Below, piece by piece: positions 22,365 through 32,989 of a stretch of 64,000 nt of DNA. The DNA is from Macrostomum hystrix (Eukaryota; Platyhelminthes; Macrostomidae): the NCBI GenBank assembly GCA_950097015.1, contig CATNEN010000039.1:15470501-15534500 (forward strand). Direction: 5' to 3'. Made by a program: the position numbers and the translations under genes. A model generated the notes under the pieces. The model did no database searches and was not told the DNA's origin. It saw only the letters and a list, made by a program, of their open reading frames with translations. Numbering within the stretch: the first letter of the stretch is position 1; the number at the start of each line of letters is the position of its first letter.

Positions 22365-23368
22365 TTATTCTGACACTGCTGCCAGCCTTCGCCTCCGACG
22401 GTTATTTTTCAAGTCGCGGCCGAGCTGGTCCACAGCTTGAACAGCTTCCTCGAGCCTTTCCTCGTCGTCGCCGAATCGCTGACGGCAAGCTGTATACCAC
22501 AACTTGATTCGATCTTCATCAAGCGGTTCCCTGCCTGAGTTGCGCTGTCAAGTACCAACGCGGCCGATGGACAGCTCAGCATCAGTCCAGAGCAAGCGCG
22601 CTACAGTAGTACCAAAACAGGAGGCAGTGGCGTTACGCCTCGCACAGCTCATCAGGTCAGTGCCATTGTACATGACAGGTGTCGGCGTCGCTGAAACTGC
22701 TGCTAGCGTGGCGTCCGGTTGGAGTTTGCTTGTGGAACTTGACTTCTGGTTCCTGTTCGCCCTTTTCGCCTGCTTCAGAATGCCATCCAGGGTCCTTTTG
22801 ATTTCTTTATTCTGTCGCACCAGAGTTCGGAGCAGATTAATGAGCAATTCCTCGTGTCCAGAGCTGCTAGCTTGCCCAGTGTTGTTCGACTGTGCTGAAT
22901 CCGCTTGTTGCTCGTCACCTTCACTGTCGTCGCTATCTTGACTGTGGTCGCTATCTACGTTGTTACCAGCACCATGATCGCAGTTTTGAGCTGTGTGATG
23001 CTCCCTATTATCCTCATGAACTTCGCGTGATTCTACAGCATCTGGTGGTGAATGCTCTTGCGACACAATTGATGCATTTAGAAATCCAAGAATGTCTGTT
23101 GAAGCATTCAGGTTTCCATTGTTCAATCGCTTTTCGAGTCGAATAAGGAGTTTCTGCATGTCAACAGGGTCATTTCCTATGGCAATCACTTTAGCCAACG
23201 AACCATCTCGCAATTGGATATTTGTACCCTCACGGAGACTGGCCGGGTTAGTTTCGCGATTGAAGAATGATGATGATGAAGTACCTCATACTTTTGCTCG
23301 TCCGTCCAAAAGAGAAGTAGGTAACGCACTGTTGGCAGCTCGAATCGGTGCAGCCCGCGCCGTGCCAT
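22365..23368 (-). pseudogene. BEN-domain-like accessory gene, second copy (broken)
   Basis: The start at 23368 follows an ATTTCAG acceptor and gives RYLLLFWTDEQKYEV. The frame then slips in a TCA repeat (about 23263-23276) and resumes as NPASLREGTNIQLRDG and AKVIAIGND, the same layout as the N-terminal domain of the BEN protein at 15588-16727. An acidic linker (DSDHSQDSDDSEGDEQQ) follows. The BEN-like tail has TTVARLLWTDAELSIGRVGT, then an in-frame TGA at 22548-22550, and continues in the same frame with REPLDEDRIKLWYTACRQRF and a closing basic helix to the stop at 22365. The frameshift and the stop inside the domain make it a pseudogene. It lies downstream of the transposase fragment at 23875-25404, the same gene order as in the complete element. 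Confidence 0.65.
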
Positions 23369-23399
23369 GCTCTGAAATTAAAGATATAACCAACATTAC

Positions 23400-23874
23400 T
23401 TTTAGTATCCACTGACATCCCTTACAATGACTAAAAAAGTGAATAACATATTTTATAAGTATGTATTTACTTATTACTAATTATCATGGTGAAACGAATA
23501 CTCTTGATTCCATCAATTAATGGAATTTAGATATAGCTAGGCATATCACCATATTAAATCAAAGCAATTTCAAATCAAAGCAAATAAAAGTATTTGCCAC
23601 TTTAATGCCTCCATAAGTCCTACTGCTTTGTCTCTCCTAAAAAATAAATAAAACCTAACCTAGAAGCATTCATTGATACTGAAATATATAAAGTCATTGA
23701 AACTTTCTTGGCATTAATCTGAATTCAAATGATTTTAACAAATGAAAGCAATACAAAACAAGTTACATGATTTTAAATGAAAGGAAATGTGCATCAGCCT
23801 TTTTATATATAGAAAGTTTTCTTTGTACAGGAAAAGTCCATAAAATTTCAAATGAAACTGCCCTTCAGTGTGAC
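23400..23874. other. Spacer between BEN pseudogene and transposase fragment
   Basis: About 475 bp of AT-rich sequence, with nothing recognisable beyond the ATTTCAG acceptor that borders the BEN pseudogene. Confidence 0.5.
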
Positions 23875-25404
23875 TTAGTCATGTTCATAATCGTGTATAA
23901 CAGGCACTGCAAAAGCTTGCATAGGTTCAGCACTCGAAATAGTGATGAATCGGCCAATCAATGAACTGCACTTTGCCAATCCAATGCTTCCTGTAGTCAG
24001 CACCTTAAATGGTGAAATTTCAACCAGAAGTTGAAGCTGTGGGTCATCAGTGTTTAGCATTCCTTGCAGAGCTGGTGCACAATGAAACTTCTCAACCAAG
24101 CAGTAGGATCCAGTGTCAACATTGTAGAAAATATTTTTGATCTTAACATATGTTGGCTGTTCAAGATTTGCAATGGCCAATGACCGAGATGTTGCTTCTT
24201 CTTTATATGTCTTGCAGTTGAATGTTAAGCCCTTTACTGTAACAGCAGAGAACTCCATATCTTTTTCAGATGAAGACACTGATAGCTGATGTTTAATAAG
24301 TGCTGTCACACCATCTTTGTCAGTCAGACAGGACTGGATGTTACTAGATTCAACTTTCCGCATAGTTCAATGTACATGAGAACGTATAAATCGTCTCACA
24401 ATGAGGTTAGCTTCAGCTCTTGACCCTGTAACCAAACGAGTTAGCTGACCATAGAAACTCTCGAAGACAAATGCAGAGTGAGACCAAAGTGGACCAAATT
24501 GGCAAACTTGGTATGTGAGATGTCCAAGAGCATGAATTGAAAATGTCATTGAGCTGCTTCCAAAATTTTCAGCCAGGCAATGCTGAAATGCCTTAATAAG
24601 CTCACTAGCTTTAGAAATTACAGATGTTGTTACAACTGGAGCTGCCAATAGATGCATTGTAGTTGAAAGTAATGCATATAGAGTGATAAGTGGTATAGAT
24701 TGGCAACTAGAACACAAAATAGGAACACTCAAATAGAGAAGAAATAGCTTCCATTCATTGGCCTTCCATCTGACTGAGTACTTCAATGCACGAGGGCGTC
24801 GCTTAAAATCTGTTGGAATAGTCACATTCTTGCAAAGCTGCTAAGATGCATCATCAACATTGAATAGCTTCTTCTCAATGGCATAGAGTGTCAATGTTTT
24901 TACTACACCAAGATAGACCAGATGCATGCAGTCAAATGGTGCTGCAATAGGTATAGCAATAATGCTAACCAATGGAGATGCCCCCTTGACACCATAGGAA
25001 GGCTTTTTTGGTGTACCTTTCTTTATATGCTTTTTATGTGCTTGTACATTGCGCAGCTTTGAGATAGTTGGTGAGTAAGTCATTTTTCGTGCCGCTGTCA
25101 GATAGACTCCTTTTGATTCAAAAAAATTGCATGCATAATAGCCATTATAGGCAATCATATTTAAGCAAGCTGCTTTTGCAGGTAAGTCAGCAATCAAAGG
25201 TACATTTCGAATATGAACAGTTGCACCTTGATATTCCATTGAGTCGCTTCAATTGAATTGACAACTTCAGTCATAAAATCTTCAAAATTAGGCTTTGATG
25301 GACCATAGAAGATCATCAATAGAAGAACATTTTCAAATTTCCTTCTAATACTTGGCTCCAAGTTCAGAACAACTAATGAGACTGGCCAGATTGCATATCC
25401 TTTA
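23875..25404 (-). pseudogene. CACTA-type transposase, copy C (5' truncated, several stops)
   Basis: It begins abruptly at 25404 with GYAIWPVSLVVLN, that is, just after the position of the first Asp, and shifts frame near 25239. It continues with the second Asp in LIADLPAKAA, a damaged Cys pair (GYYACNFF, second Cys replaced by Phe), and D-x2-H in PFDCMHLVYLG. From 25239 to 23875 one frame is kept but carries two in-frame stops, TAG near 24841 and TGA near 24367. The C-terminal region is present. The missing N-terminus was replaced by the GC-rich element end at 25405-25466. It pairs with the BEN pseudogene downstream. Confidence 0.75.
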
Positions 25405-25466
25405 GATTTGTTTTAAAATTTTGGGGGGGGGCGACTGCCCCCCGCCCCCCCCCTAAATCTGCCTCT
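25405..25466. repeat. G/C-tract transposon end
   Basis: A run of nine G, a short spacer and two runs of C form an obvious hairpin flanked by AAAATTT and TAAATCTGCCTCTG. Many hAT-type elements end in a similar CAGAGGCRGAT plus G-run. It breaks the transposase at 25404, so it marks an insertion or deletion junction. The partner end was not found. Confidence 0.45.
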
Positions 25467-25595
25467 GTATACAGTATGCATGTACACGCGTATACATAAG
25501 GAAAATGGCCATGGCATAACAATAACAATGTCAAAGAAACTAAATTAAACTGTTTCAGAGTTCAGAGTTAGACAGGTCAAGGTCAATTCGTGACT
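25467..25595. other. Short spacer before the Helitron
   Basis: No coding or RNA signal. The Helitron 3' end (CTRR plus hairpin) may fall here but could not be placed. Confidence 0.4.
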
Positions 25596-26867
25596 ACTTT
25601 TCTATTAATTGCTTGCGAGTCACCTCAAGGCCTGGGGATACACCACATTCTTCGTTCTTCCCCTTGGTGCGAAAATGAATAGGCCAGCTGGAGTTCCAAC
25701 ACGGGAGCAGGCGACATAAAGCTGCCCATGCGAGAAGCAAGGAGTCTCCAGGTTGATGCCAGCCACCTTCAGCGACTGTCCCTGAGCCTTGATAATAGTC
25801 ATCGCAAAGCACACTCTCACAGGGAACTGCAGTCGCTTGAACTGAAATGGCAGGTCCGTGGGGATAATTGGAATCCGGGGAACGAACACAGACTCTCCTC
25901 TGCCAGATCCAGTCATTATCGTGGCCTCAATCACGTGTGGGAAGAGCCGCCTGACTATCAGTCTGGTGCCGTTACACAGCCTTGGCGCATTCAGGTTGCG
26001 GAGGAGCATAATTAGTGCCCCAACTTTCAGCTGCAAGTTGTGCGATGGAGTTCCAGGAGGATCTAGAGAGTTCAGAAACTCAACAGGATACTCCACAGCG
26101 GTGTCATCAGTCAACGTTGTATCAATTGACTTGTAGGTGAAAACTGCACCTGGCAACTCCTGAAGCAGTTGGTAGTTAATTTCGTTGGCGGCATCATTTC
26201 TAGGACACAGAATTGCCCTCTCTGACAGCCAGTCAACGCCAGCCTCTCTCTTCTATCCCAGGCTGGCTGGAGAGAAATATCGACCGGAGAGCCCTGCGCA
26301 CTGGGACGCCACCGCACTCACCGCACTCAGTCTCAGTGCTGCTTGGGGGCCAGTAGACAGTCTAGGGGTTTGGGCTGTGTACATTCATGGCTTGAAATAC
26401 AATGTACAGTTTGGGGCTTCGGCGCCCGGGGAAGGGAGGGGGTGGCTGTAATAAAATTTGGCCCGCAGAGTGGCGGAGGGGAGTTGGGGTGGCTGTCCTC
26501 GGAAAACAAAAAGTGACTCACTTTGGGATGATGCAGCTTTGCTCTGGATTGAGTAGAGATGTTCAAAATTGACAGCATTGTTGGAAAACATGTAAAGTGT
26601 AAGTGGATCAAATTTGGAGAAAATCTGACAAAGTGGGGCGACGATATGTCGAATTGAGTGATTTTTTGACGATTTTTGAGCAGTTTTTTGCACTTTTGAG
26701 CAGGAAGGAAATGATTTTTCGGGAATTTGAGTAGCCTATTGCACTCAGCGTAGGTGGTTTTAGGTATGTGCAAAGTTTGGTGCGATTTGGTTGAGCGGTT
26801 TCGGCGTCTATAAAGACAAAAGGTTGCACACACACACAGACAGAGTTTTCACTTTTATATATATAGA
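25596..26867 (-). mobile_element. Truncated Helitron with helicase C-terminus
   Basis: Read on the minus strand, a 5' end TCTATATATATAAAAGTG (from 26867) and the block GACGCCGAAACCGCTCAACC are typical of invertebrate Helitrons. About 500 bp of 5' sequence then runs into the last 200 residues of a PIF1-like helicase (26317-25620). That part has KVGALIMLLRNLN...NGTRLIVRR and the closing helicase motif FAMTIIKAQGQSLKVAGINL with SHGQLYVACSRV. A frameshift near 26111-26156 splits the helicase, and the Rep nuclease and the helicase ATP-binding half are missing. It is therefore an internally deleted, non-autonomous derivative. Confidence 0.75.
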
Positions 26868-26871
26868 TTGT

Positions 26872-27547
26872 ATACTAGCACCATATGCACTTGGGCCTAT
26901 ATATAGTATATGGGTCTATAACTATGGCCAATGGCTATGGTGGGTACAGAAGTCTAACCGACTTTTATAACTTTTTGTTTGTGCCAGGAAATTGGCCAAA
27001 AATAGAGAAACAAACAACAAAACTAGGGCTAGGCAATAGAATAGGCCCACTATACAACAAAATACATAGTTATCAAAGCCAAACATTTTTGGTGCCTCCA
27101 ATTTACACATAACTCCTAGCTCTCCTAAAATGTAGGAAAATTTATTAACAACAGTATAGCTGCTGGACTGCACACATGCACAGCACAGTAGCAAGTCTGG
27201 AAAATAGAGAATTCTATTTACAGTAAAAATGATAAAGAGTTGAGAACCAAGCACCAGAGCCAAAACAAATTTTATTTAAAAGAAATGTAACTCAATCAAA
27301 TTTTAATTACAAAACAAAGACACAAAATAACCAAATGAGATTTCTAGTCCTCGACAAATAGATTACCATTTCTCTAAATTAGTTACAACAATAAAGCGAA
27401 AGAGCCTTTCTGACAAGTCAAATTGGAGCTATTTAAACAAAAGGCCACATATATTATGCATCAGTGTCACTTGAGACAAAATATGGACTATGCAGTCTAA
27501 TTTTTAGAAAATTCTAATTCAAAATAAAATATCTAATTCGTCTTCTT
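26872..27547. other. Non-coding spacer
   Basis: About 675 bp of AT-rich DNA between the Helitron and repeat R1. Nothing supportable was seen. Confidence 0.5.
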
Positions 27548-27971
27548 GTTCCTACCTCTTGAAGCATTTCGTAAGTTTTCTTGCATTGCCTGATGGACAA
27601 TTAAGGACGTGCAAACAAAGGGGAAAATATTTTTGTAAATCTGTATTTTAAGATCTAATTTGTAGGTTTTTTTTAGAGATTAGAGAATTATCCTGTGCTT
27701 GTTGTAAAGTGGGCACTGAAAATTAATATAATCTGTTTTGTCTTCTTAATTGTTGCTAATTGACATTCCCAACAACTAGAAAGTGACGATCAAGCATCAC
27801 GAATAGTATATCCATCAAATTCAGATGTCCGAAAACCAACAGCCTACATCAGCAGACTGTTGTATGGAAACTTGAATTATTGAAATATTAAATTCATTAA
27901 AGCATATAAAACTTATCAAGTTTACATTTGCTACTATCAAGTCTTGTCAAGTGAGGCAAGTTTATTCTTAC
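27548..27971. repeat. Repeat R1, uninterrupted copy
   Basis: A second copy of this 424-bp sequence lies at 42138-42335 plus 47352-47590, where it is split by the P-type transposon. The part after the insertion point (27741-27971) and its counterpart (47360-47590) have the same length, 231 bp, and look the same base for base. This copy therefore shows the site before insertion: CTGTTTTG occurs once here (27733-27740) and twice around the transposon. The nature of R1 itself is unknown. Confidence 0.9.
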
Positions 27972-29009
27972 CCAGTGAAAATTGGAATGTGGAATCCACA
28001 TGGATTTAGGACATGGATTCCATATATACATTTGTCTCCGTTTTTCCATATGGATTTAGAGCATAGAATCCACGTGGAGTATCCACATCGAACATACAGT
28101 GTAATCTGCATCGCTCCAGATAAATTCTGCATCATTTCTATATCAAACAGTCTTATTATCGTCTACAGATTACTCAATAATTGCGCATTTTCAAGGCTTC
28201 ACCCTTTAACGAGCAGTAACAGCTAGGGTGAAGTTCCAGCGTACGAGTATAATTGCTGCAGTAGACCATTTTTAACGTGATAAATGATAAATCATAAAAC
28301 AAATATCGTCGTGGTTTTCTTGGACTGCAGAAAGTACTCACATGAAAAAAGATAATTAAGTAGCTGACATTAGATTTTATTTAAAGAAATAAAATTTTAT
28401 AAATTGAGCTGCCTGTGTGAACTTTAAAGCGGAGCCATGCATAAAAATGTAAGCAATATGTACTAATAAACGAAACAAGCGGACTATAAAAATAACGATG
28501 TATACGCTGTGTAACAACTGCAAGTTAAGAAAATACGGGAAAAAAATAGCACGGTAAACTTTGATGGCAAATGTAAAATTAGGTTTAAAACAAAAACTTG
28601 ATTGGCCGAGAGTAGAATGGGTAAGTATACAAAAGTGATGGTATGAGTATTCATTTTATTCGCCGTTATTTAGTCAGGCAAAGGAAGAGATACAAAAATC
28701 GGAGGAAAATGCATTATTGCATGCATTATTTATGACTGAGCATTGGCCAAGGATTCCTTTCTAAAAAATTATCCTTACCTCCTTTCTCTGGATCCAGATG
28801 ATTAAATTTGAGTTGTCACAGTTGATTTGAGTTACAGTCAAATTGTCAACTGACATGCCCTTTCTTAGCATAATAAGTTTTAAAGCTATCTAATTTCAAT
28901 TAGAGCTCCTAAAATCCTATTGATACATTCCATCATCCATCATCCTATTCCATCATCCATGAGTGCTTAAACGTTAAGCCCAGGAACAAAATATAGTCAG
29001 ATTTTTATT
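27972..29009. other. Non-coding stretch
   Basis: About 1 kb without recognisable genes. It contains a local inverted set of GTGGAATCCACATGGATTTAGG-like motifs at about 27985-28090, a small palindromic repeat. Confidence 0.5.
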
Positions 29010-31201
29010 TCAATCGGAGTTGTCGACGAAGACCATTTTAGTCCTTTTTCGCTGCTCTCCGCGCTGCTCTCCGCAAGGACTCCCCGGCTCCACTCTGGCT
29101 CTGCTCCGATTCTGGTTTTCAGCGTTGGCTTGTTGATCCGCTTGATCCTGAGCCGGCTTGATTCGCTTTTTGGAATCTCGCAGAAAGTTCTCAACTGCTT
29201 TGTGAATGCCCGCAAAAGTTGCATCACCGTTGCCAAGGGCAGCGTCTATAAATCGGTATAAAGGGCACGACAATAATACTCTTATAAAGATTAAGAGCAA
29301 CCAGGAGATAATTACTCAAGAGCCGTGATAAAATACTTCCATTAGGAGCTCCTACACACGGCGAAAGTGAAGCAGTCTACCATTAGTTATATTTCGCAAT
29401 GCAACTTAGCAATGCACATTAATTTATGAAAATGGAAAAATCTAAGTTTCTCACCTATTACTAGGCCCTCTAAGAAAGCTGTAAATGCCAGCTTCTCGCC
29501 TCCGTCACAGCTTTTTGCCCTGCCATTAGCGTAGTCAGTTCCTGTCCTGTTGAAGCGCACCTGAAAGTTAGGGTGAAGCAGGACTCGGACGCAGTCTCGG
29601 ACATGCTGCTGCCAGTTATTGCTGCGCTGCTTCTTCAGGTAGGCAACCTGTAAATGTATTTATTAAGTTTCTTATTCAGGGACTATAAGACAAAAGGACG
29701 CTACACTACTAAATAGAATAGGGCGATTTAACACAAGTGAGATGGAAATTCCGCAGCTTCAGTTTAGTTAAAAAAATCACGTCAACGTCTTAACGATGGC
29801 GAGTTTTAGTTGTTAGCTCGTATTGATCCTAGCAACAGTGATAAAAAATTTCTATATGAAATATTAGCTTTTCAATTTCAGTGGAAAGTAATTCGACAAA
29901 ATATAACTCATAGCACTCATATGCGAATTTTTTTAACATCAGCTTATTCACTGCATTGGATCCGACCAGCTGGCCACGATGGAAAACAGAAAATACTCAC
30001 AACAGTCTTCCGAAAATCATCGTCTTTGATTTTTTGCTCGAAGTCTAGGTAATCTTCGAAGCTTTCAATTGGAAGACAGCTGATGACACCAGAGTCCTGG
30101 CTACGGTCATCCGGCAAAGAGTTGAGCTTTTCTGACAGTTTGGCCAGCTGGCGAATTATGATTGCATTTTGAAATACAATACCTGAAATATAAGAATGTA
30201 CATGCAACTAGAATTAAAAAATTACAGTAAGATTGCATTCCACATGACGTACATTCAATTGAATTTCTATTATTAGTATTCAGTCAACATACCCTGGACT
30301 GAAAATAGGTCGACATTTTCTAATGCAAAATTGGCCGCCATTTCAGACACGATTGATTTGACGCTTGTTTGGTATTGACCTCGAACATTTCTTACTAAAC
30401 TGCCGTTCGAAGACTGATACGCAGCAGAGCTTGTTAAAGTGCTGTCAACACCATTCGCACTATTTGTGGCAGTTTCCGAATTACGACTTACAGGTGTTGT
30501 AGCCGACGGATTCGCGTCAAAACGGGCGCCACTAGACCGTCTGCTGGGACCAGCACCGGAAGCAGATGAAAAGGGAGGCAGCGGGGGAGGTGGAGGCAGC
30601 TTTGGAGTCAAAGATACAGAAAATGCCAGTTGAGAAGATAAAGTATGATTCGGTCTCTCCGGTGAACGCACGCCCCGGCAATCGTTGCTTGCGTTTACTT
30701 CAGAATCTGTCTCTTCAGCTGATGTAGTATTGCCCGTCGGCATCCGCAGCAGTGACTGAGAAATATTAGAAGAATAAAAATTGTATTATGAGAAAAGGCA
30801 GGAAAAAAGCAGTCATTGACAGCAATTAAAAATCAAGACAATTGTAAACGTACGTGCATACTCGGCAAAGAAATCCGTTTGTCACTAGAAGGTCGCCGCG
30901 AGAATTGTTTTAGAAGTTGCTCGATTGTATAGTTATAGGGCGGCAGTTTAGCGTTAACACAGTGGTTCATAATTGTCTTTAGCAAATCTAGGTCTTTAGA
31001 AACGGCAATGACAATAGCGGAATACATGTCGCCATCATAGGAGACTCTAGTTTTAAGATCTTGGGTAGTTGTGCTATTTTCCGAAATAGAGTGGACAAGC
31101 GTATCAGTCAGTAGAGATTTGTCTTCTTCAGTTATGTAGAATGTTTTGTAGCAAAAAACACAAATTAGATATGATTTTAAATTTGTAAAAGCAAAAAGCA
31201 C
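29010..31201 (-). CDS. DUF4806-type protein gene, spliced, orphan copy
   Basis: Five segments join in phase with canonical GT-AG sites: ...30854 (start of first segment unclear), 30755-30293, 30182-30001, 29647-29455 and 29245-29010. The first encodes RVSYDGDMYSAIVIAVSKD, like the N-terminal domain of DUF4806 proteins. Next is a Pro/Ser-rich linker (LTPKLPPPPPLPPF), then CLPIESFEDYLDFEQKIKDD, then VAYLKKQRSNNWQQHVRDCV and the end of the domain, then a basic Gln/Arg-rich tail ending VFVDNSD. The phase-0 intron in mid-domain is at the same place as in the gene at 32990-35155. The 5' exon was not found. No transposase lies beside it, so it may be a stranded CACTA accessory gene or a host relative. 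Confidence 0.6.
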
Positions 31202-31378
31202 ATAAATATAGATATAAACATATTAATATGCAAATAAATTTCTAAATACTATAGGCCCTTAAAATGTTGCAATCCTTTATGCAATTGATTATATTAGGCT
31301 TATGGGCTATAACTAGCTAATGATTCATTAAATTTTGTCTCTAAATAATTACAATTATGTATCTAAATTTTATTTACT

Positions 31379-32031
31379 TATAAAATGGAGTACTTATTGA
31401 CATGGCCACTGTGCAGGCTCTCATTGTCACAGCTGCCGTGTCTCCAGTGTGGCCATAGTCAAGAAGGTGGCACAATGTGCACTGACAAATTTTTTGTCTC
31501 TCCCAAAATTGAGTGCCATGCATTGACACAAAACCCTATGTGCGCTTACTTGGAACAAAAGTTTGAAGGACCAAAGAAAAAGTCCCGTGGACCTTTTCTT
31601 TTCTATCTCCTCAAAATATTCACAAATATTCCAAATTTTTACCTTTGCCCTACTTACATTGCCAAGTTTTACCAATTATATTACCAATTTTACACCACAT
31701 TGTGCACCAATATGCGCCAAGACCCTTTGTGTGCACTGCACTTATGCGCTATTGTGTGCAAAAAATGCATCTATGCTCCAGAATTTTCTAACCAAATTTC
31801 CACCTTTCTGACTATGGCAGTGTGGGAGCTTTCTATTTTAGGGACACAGCTACTGTGTTTATAAGCTTCAATATTATAGACATGGTGGCTATGTCTTTAA
31901 GATGATGCTACACAATAATAGAGACATGGCTGCCATACCTATAAGCTTTCACATTATAGACACGGCTGCCATGTCTCTAAGTGTGGCGTTTATAAAAAGC
32001 CCATGAAATGGGACTTTATAATATAGAGTAT
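31379..32031. repeat. Palindrome-rich repeat (AGACATGGC motif) hosting a MITE
   Basis: Several copies of near-palindromes such as GACACGGCTGCCATGTC and GACATGGTGGCTATGTC occur at 31401-31450 and 31880-31980. They are split by the MITE at 31453-31817. No coding content. Confidence 0.5.
31453..31817. mobile_element. MITE, 365 bp, 8-bp target duplication CAGTGTGG
   Basis: The left end CCATAGTCAAGAAGGTGG and the complement of the right end CCATAGTCAGAAAGGTGG match at all but two positions. CAGTGTGG lies on both sides (31445-31452 and 31818-31825). It belongs to the same terminal family as the element at 53680-59878. It has no gene, so it must be mobilised by another element's transposase. The 8-bp duplication fits hAT or P types; the family is undecided. 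Confidence 0.85.
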
Positions 32032-32989
32032 TAATAAACCCGAGCAACATTTTTACGTATGGTTACGTCCATGATACGTATCCAGGAGGAAATTCATTTG
32101 GTTTCACGTCCGTTTTCCCGTTCGTCTCCCCAACGTTCCCATGACGAAATTTTGTTACGTATTGTGAATGTCTTTGCACGACATGCAGGAATCCATGCGT
32201 GCAGTGCAGCGCGCCATCCTAATTCCACGAACAGCCTAATTTTAAGGTGTCGCACAACTAAATCCCGTACCAATTCAATACAAATACACGTACGCCTTTA
32301 AATGCACTTAAAGAACAAATTAAAATAAGGCAAAATATCTGATCATCAACCCCATCCCAAAAAAGCACGCTACTTTTATTTATACGAATAGCCATGCCTA
32401 TTTGCTACCGCTTCCGCCAATACCAATAAATATGAATCTAAAGTAAAAATTCCATTTCAGCGAAGAAGTGTTATAAAATTTAAGGAGCTTTATAAATTGA
32501 ATGTACGCAACAATGTTTATTGATTTAGTGTTTCCAGCTCGCTCGGGAGCTACGCAGCTCCCAAATTCAGATCAGAAGCAATTAATTAATTCATTCATTC
32601 ATTCACACATGCTACAACACTACGAGCTTTATATTTTTCCATAGCAAAATTGGGTAAAATTCAGATTAAACGATTTCAATGAGCAATGAGCAATTTACGA
32701 AAACTAAAAGGGGACATGATCGGAAAAGATAGAATATTCTTGGAGAGCATATGTTCTTGCGGCCACCAGCTACCCGCTACCAGGACGAATGATAATTCCA
32801 GGTTTCCACTCCCACATTGGTCTTTTTCCAGTTTTTTCTACTGTTTTGGGGGTTTCCAGGTTTTTCCAGATTTTCCAGGTTGCGGACACCCTGTACGGTG
32901 GTAGATATAAATACTTCTTTGGTACAAAAGTCTCACAAGCGACTGATCCCGAGTGTACATATCTCATCTAATCAGTCATTCACTGTTAC
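32032..32989. other. Non-coding stretch with a transposon-end-like segment
   Basis: Nothing codes here. At 32789-32905 (minus strand) CAGGGTGTCCGCAACCTGG is followed by several CTGGAAAA-like repeats, a pattern typical of the end of a cut-and-paste transposon. The partner end was not seen. Confidence 0.45.

Noticed and set aside
25404-25466. G-tract/C-tract as a rho-independent terminator or G-quadruplex control site.
   Set aside because: The genome is eukaryotic, and the tract sits at an element junction typical of a transposon end.
26820-26870. (CA)n and TATATA run as a promoter.
   Set aside because: It is the characteristic 5' end of the Helitron.
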